Positions 5,300-8,348 of a DNA stretch of 8,348 bases are shown here, in pieces. This DNA comes from Phycisphaerales bacterium (GTDB lineage: Bacteria > Planctomycetota > Phycisphaerae > Phycisphaerales > UBA1924): contig JAESUL010000085.1 of the NCBI GenBank assembly GCA_016763115.1, positions 1 to 8,348 on the forward strand, read 5' to 3'. A program made the position numbers and the translations under genes. Within the stretch, counting starts at the first letter, position 1. Each line of letters begins with the position of its first letter. Below the pieces are notes generated by a model. The model was not told the origin of the DNA, ran no database searches, and was given only the letters and a program-made list of their open reading frames with translations.

Positions 5300-8233
5300 A
5301 TGAGAAACCAGCAATCATCTCGTACGCAACTCGAACGCGAACTCAAGGCTGCTTGCACAGGTGAAGTCTGGTTTGACCAAACTTCGCGAGGGGTGTACGC
5401 CACCGATGCGTCGATCTACCAGGTGATGCCGCTGGGTGTTGTGGTTCCGAGTTCGATCGATGATGCGGTGAATGCAGTTGGGGTCATCGGCAATACCCGC
5501 ATGGGCATCCTCCCACGGGGGGGAGGTACAAGCCTTGCCGGACAATGTGTCAACGAGGCGGTCGTGCTCGATTTATCCGCCCATTGCACTCGGCTCATCG
5601 AGTGCAATCCTCACGATCATTGGTGCCGAGTTGAATCAGGCATCACCATCGACGACCTGAACGACCAGATTGCATCGACGGGGCTCTACTTTGCCCCGGA
5701 CCCATCGACCGCCCGCCAGGCGTGCATCGGCGGGTGCATCGGGAACAACGCCGCGGGGGCGCACTCGATCCTGTACGGGCGTACCTCGGAGAATGTGCTC
5801 GGCATCGAAGTCTGCCTCTGGAACGGCTCGTGTGTCAACTTCGAGCAAGGAGTTGCTGTCCATGACGAAAAAGCACGATCAATCACCAATGCGGTCCTCG
5901 ATGTTGTCGAGAAATACGCACCCCTAATCCGTGAACGATTCCCAAAGACCATGCGTCGAAGCGCAGGGTACCAACTCGACGAAATCCTCTCGCAGATAGA
6001 CGAGCACGGGCGGGATCTGTCCAAGATTAACCTCGCTCCTCTTCTCTGCGGCTCGGAGGGGACACTTGCATGCACCCTGCAAGCCAAACTCAAACTCATC
6101 CCTCTTCCAAAAGCCAAGGGGCTCGCGATTTTATCGTTTGGTTCTATCGAAGAAGCCATCAACGCGGTCGAGCCGATTCTTGAACTCCACCCAAGCGCGG
6201 TCGAGTTGCTCGATAAACTCATACTCGAACTTGCTCGCAAGAATCCGGTGTTCGCACCGTACACCGACCTGCTCCCACGCACCGTTTCTGGGGAGTTTCC
6301 CGAAGCGGTGCTGTATGTCGAGTTTTATTCGCAATCAGACACCGCTCAAATCGAAGATCGACTCGATCAACTAAAAATACTTTTTTCGAAATGTCCGATT
6401 CGGGTTTGTGATGATTCACGCTTGCTTGCAGACGCATGGGCACTGCGGAAAGCGGGCGAGCCGTTGCTCCATGCGATCGCGGGGACCCGCAAGCCGCTTG
6501 GCTTTGTCGAAGACAACGCGGTACCCGTGCACAACCTCTCTCGATTTGTAGCCGGGTTCCGTGAAATCGTCGAGAGCGAAGGGACCACCGCGTCGTACTA
6601 CGCCCACGCTTCGGTCGGCGTGCTGCATGTCCGCCCGTTGTTGGATCTTCGTGACCCGCAAGACGAGCAGCGGATGATCCGGATCGCTCAACGCGTCGCA
6701 ACCCTCGCCCAATCGCTCGGCGGCGTCCCCTCCGGCGAGCACGGCGATGGACGCGCTCGGGGGCCATTGCTCGAAGCATATTTTGGGCCCCAACTCATGC
6801 AGGCATTCCGTGAGATCAAGCACATCTTTGATCCCCACAACCTGATGAACCCGGGCAACATCACCGCTCCGGGGCCGATTGAATCGATTGCACGAAATAC
6901 ACGCATCAAACCCTTTGACAGCCCTGTGAGTATGCCACAGATCACGACGCACTATTCATTCGATCAGCAGGGCGGGTTTGGTCATGCGGCGGAGATGTGC
7001 AACGGCGCGGGGGTGTGCCGAAAAAAGAACGGTGGGACCATGTGCCCCTCGTACCAAGCGACTCTTGATGAACGCCACAGCACACGCGGGCGGGGAAACG
7101 CGTTGCGTCTGGCGATCACCGGGCAGACGCCGGAGGTAGACGGGTCCGCCTGGAATGATCCGGGCGCAATGGAGATTCTTGATCTGTGTCTGAGCTGCAA
7201 AGCGTGCAAATCCGAGTGCCCGAGCAGTGTTGATATTTCTAAACTCAAAGCCGAGTACCTCGCCAAGAGCTTTGCCCAGCGCGGACGGGCACCGTGGCGT
7301 GCACAGTTTTTCTCGAAGATCCATGCACTCAATCGGATCGGCTCGTTCGCGCCGGGCGCAGCAAACGCACTCAACCGGTTCCCCCCAATGCGATCGGTGC
7401 TCAATCATGCATTGGGTATCCATCCATCACGATCGCTCCCCATCTTTGCCAAGCCTGTTCGTGCATCGTCATTTCCTCAGCTTGCAATGCCCAAGGTATT
7501 GGTGCTCTCGGACACTTTTTCAACACACAATGAGCCGCACATTGTCGGTGCAACACGGAGGGTTCTTGAACGCTTTGGGTACTCGGTGGCGGTGTTGCCG
7601 GTTTCGGATATGGGGCGGGCGGCGATTTCTCAGGGGTGCTTGGCGACCGCGATCCGCGACATTGAGCGGATGATTGATCTGATCGAGCCTTCTCTGAATG
7701 ACGAATCTATTGCGGGGTTTGTGATCCCCGAGCCCTCATGCTTGTCCGCGATCTGTGATGACTGGCTCGAACTCAAGATTGATCGCTCGCTTGAGATCCG
7801 CAAAGCAATCGCAAGCAAAGCAGCCCTCCCCGAAGTGTTTCTCGATGTGTTCTGGGATCAGCATCCAACCACCCCAGGTTTCACAAACCCTGCCGGGCTT
7901 ATCAAAGTCCATGGGCACTGCCACCAGAAGGCCCTCTGGGGCGAGCAATCCGCGGGGACCCTATTGAAGCGGCTGTTTCCCGATCAAACCGAGATTCTCG
8001 ACACGGGGTGCTGCGGGATGGCAGGTGCGTTTGGATTCGCCGCCAACAAATACGATCTTTCCATGCAGATCGGAGAACAACGATTATTCCCCGCCGTGCG
8101 GAGTTCATCTCCCGAAGACATTATCGTTGCGTCGGGGACATCATGTCGGCATCAGATCCTTGATGGAACCGGTGCCCGGGCGATCCATGCGATCGAGTTG
8201 ATTGATCAACTGGTGATGGACGAGCCAGGCTAA
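5300..8233 (+). CDS. FAD-linked D-2-hydroxyacid dehydrogenase fused to Fe-S/CCG module (YdiJ/GlcD-GlpC-like)
   Basis: 977 residues, ATG start with only a weak AGAG (5288-5291) upstream. The FAD-binding PCMH-type domain covers about 45-185 (PRGGGTSLAGQ 72-82, PDPS 133-136, GGCIGNNAAGAHS 144-156). The FAD-oxidase C-terminal domain runs to about 522, with GSEGT at 251-255, GEHGDGR at 479-485 and NPGN at 517-520. Ferredoxin-type cysteines follow: C567, C573, C582 and the motif C630-x2-C633-x2-C636-x3-C640-P. A CCG-type domain occupies about 730-975 (EPSC 811-814, HCHQK 873-877, GCCG 903-906, SGTSC 945-949). The same order occurs in E. coli YdiJ, a D-2-hydroxyglutarate dehydrogenase, and in D-lactate dehydrogenases of this type. 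It should oxidise a D-2-hydroxyacid on FAD and pass electrons through the clusters to the respiratory chain; no signal peptide, so cytoplasmic side. The first CCG motif is degenerate (SDMGR at 769-773). Substrate unknown. Confidence 0.92.
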   Translation: MRNQQSSRTQLERELKAACTGEVWFDQTSRGVYATDASIYQVMPLGVVVPSSIDDAVNAVGVIGNTRMGILPRGGGTSLAGQCVNEAVVLDLSAHCTRLIECNPHDHWCRVESGITIDDLNDQIASTGLYFAPDPSTARQACIGGCIGNNAAGAHSILYGRTSENVLGIEVCLWNGSCVNFEQGVAVHDEKARSITNAVLDVVEKYAPLIRERFPKTMRRSAGYQLDEILSQIDEHGRDLSKINLAPLLCGSEGTLACTLQAKLKLIPLPKAKGLAILSFGSIEEAINAVEPILELHPSAVELLDKLILELARKNPVFAPYTDLLPRTVSGEFPEAVLYVEFYSQSDTAQIEDRLDQLKILFSKCPIRVCDDSRLLADAWALRKAGEPLLHAIAGTRKPLGFVEDNAVPVHNLSRFVAGFREIVESEGTTASYYAHASVGVLHVRPLLDLRDPQDEQRMIRIAQRVATLAQSLGGVPSGEHGDGRARGPLLEAYFGPQLMQAFREIKHIFDPHNLMNPGNITAPGPIESIARNTRIKPFDSPVSMPQITTHYSFDQQGGFGHAAEMCNGAGVCRKKNGGTMCPSYQATLDERHSTRGRGNALRLAITGQTPEVDGSAWNDPGAMEILDLCLSCKACKSECPSSVDISKLKAEYLAKSFAQRGRAPWRAQFFSKIHALNRIGSFAPGAANALNRFPPMRSVLNHALGIHPSRSLPIFAKPVRASSFPQLAMPKVLVLSDTFSTHNEPHIVGATRRVLERFGYSVAVLPVSDMGRAAISQGCLATAIRDIERMIDLIEPSLNDESIAGFVIPEPSCLSAICDDWLELKIDRSLEIRKAIASKAALPEVFLDVFWDQHPTTPGFTNPAGLIKVHGHCHQKALWGEQSAGTLLKRLFPDQTEILDTGCCGMAGAFGFAANKYDLSMQIGEQRLFPAVRSSSPEDIIVASGTSCRHQILDGTGARAIHAIELIDQLVMDEPG

Positions 8234-8348
8234 GCAGGGGCGGCGACTCGTTGCGCAGAGGCGAGAATGATTTCCTCAGCATGCTTCCAGTGCACACCCG
8301 TCGAACCGCCCTGAATCACAATCCTGTGCGCACAAACAGGCGAGAGCA
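8230..8348 (-). CDS. C-terminal fragment, possibly MoxR-like AAA ATPase (truncated by window)
   Basis: Read leftward from the window edge, one minus frame is open for 38 codons to TAG at 8232-8230; the other two minus frames hit stops. The peptide contains PVCAHRIVIQGG (residues 3-14), then a short helix-like HAEEIILASAQRV and the end AAPA. The pattern P-V-x-x-H-R-I-V near the C-terminus followed by a helix ending in V-x-x-P recalls the C-terminal lid region of MoxR-like ATPases, but the piece is too short for a firm call. It faces the dehydrogenase gene tail to tail and shares CTAA (8230-8233) with its stop. Confidence 0.45.
   Translation of the reverse strand, partial: LSPVCAHRIVIQGGSTGVHWKHAEEIILASAQRVAAPA

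Noticed and set aside
6219..6779. 186-codon minus-strand frame inside the dehydrogenase gene
   Set aside because: It is an Arg-rich shadow of conserved FAD-oxidase coding sequence, with no recognisable domain.
5300..8233. Two separate genes (FAD subunit and Fe-S subunit) joined by a frameshift artefact
   Set aside because: The frame is continuous with a plausible linker (about 523-560), and the same fused order is known in YdiJ-like proteins.
1..8348. tRNA, rRNA, CRISPR array, insertion sequence or attachment site
   Set aside because: No cloverleaf-like arms with a CCA end, no regularly spaced repeats, no transposase or integrase motifs, and no long terminal repeats were seen on reading both strands by eye.

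Overview
The window looks like chromosomal DNA from a planctomycete, most likely of the class Phycisphaerae or a relative. The best marker is the type II pseudopilin-like protein at 4168-5202. Its N-terminus (AFTLIELLVV, then a run ending in ILLPALAKAK) and its trace of an H-X9-DG-like motif are typical of the large prepilin-type families of that phylum. The other genes are metabolic and agree with a moderately GC-rich bacterium that often uses GTG starts. No mobile element, CRISPR array, tRNA or rRNA was seen.

Layout: (1) 1-2672, plus strand: a tight run of three genes. These are the C-terminal end of holo-ACP synthase (acpS), a six-repeat beta-propeller-like protein of unknown function 6 nt downstream, and a class I adenylate-forming acyl-CoA/acyl-ACP ligase that starts 2 or 29 nt after the propeller stop. 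(2) 2747-3391, plus: a small TalC-type transaldolase. A 9-bp inverted repeat in front of it would trap its Shine-Dalgarno sequence. (3) 3344-3862, minus: a RidA/YjgF-family protein whose 3' end overlaps the transaldolase gene tail to tail by 48 bp. (4) 3863-4167: a 305-bp divergent intergenic region with a plausible promoter and several inverted repeats, read here as a structured leader of the pilin gene. (5) 4168-5202, plus: the pseudopilin-like gene, closed by a strong intrinsic terminator at 5239-5270. (6) 5300-8233, plus: a 977-residue FAD-linked D-2-hydroxyacid dehydrogenase fused to ferredoxin-type and CCG-type iron-sulfur modules. (7) 8230-8348, minus: the last 38 codons of a gene that may encode a MoxR-like AAA ATPase; it shares the tetranucleotide CTAA with the previous stop codon.

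How the genes work together: AcpS arms acyl carrier protein, and the ligase activates a carboxylic acid, probably a fatty acid. The first unit may therefore load acyl groups on CoA or ACP, with the propeller protein as an unexplained partner. Transaldolase (pentose phosphate pathway), the RidA-like protein (reactive enamine/imine removal) and the flavin/Fe-S dehydrogenase (2-hydroxyacid oxidation) are general metabolism with no clear common pathway. The pseudopilin gene is a free-standing transcription unit. I see no convincing new multi-gene system. The most unusual items are the acpS-propeller-ligase arrangement, the structured pilin leader, the occluded ribosome binding site of the transaldolase, and the loss of one CCG motif in the dehydrogenase.
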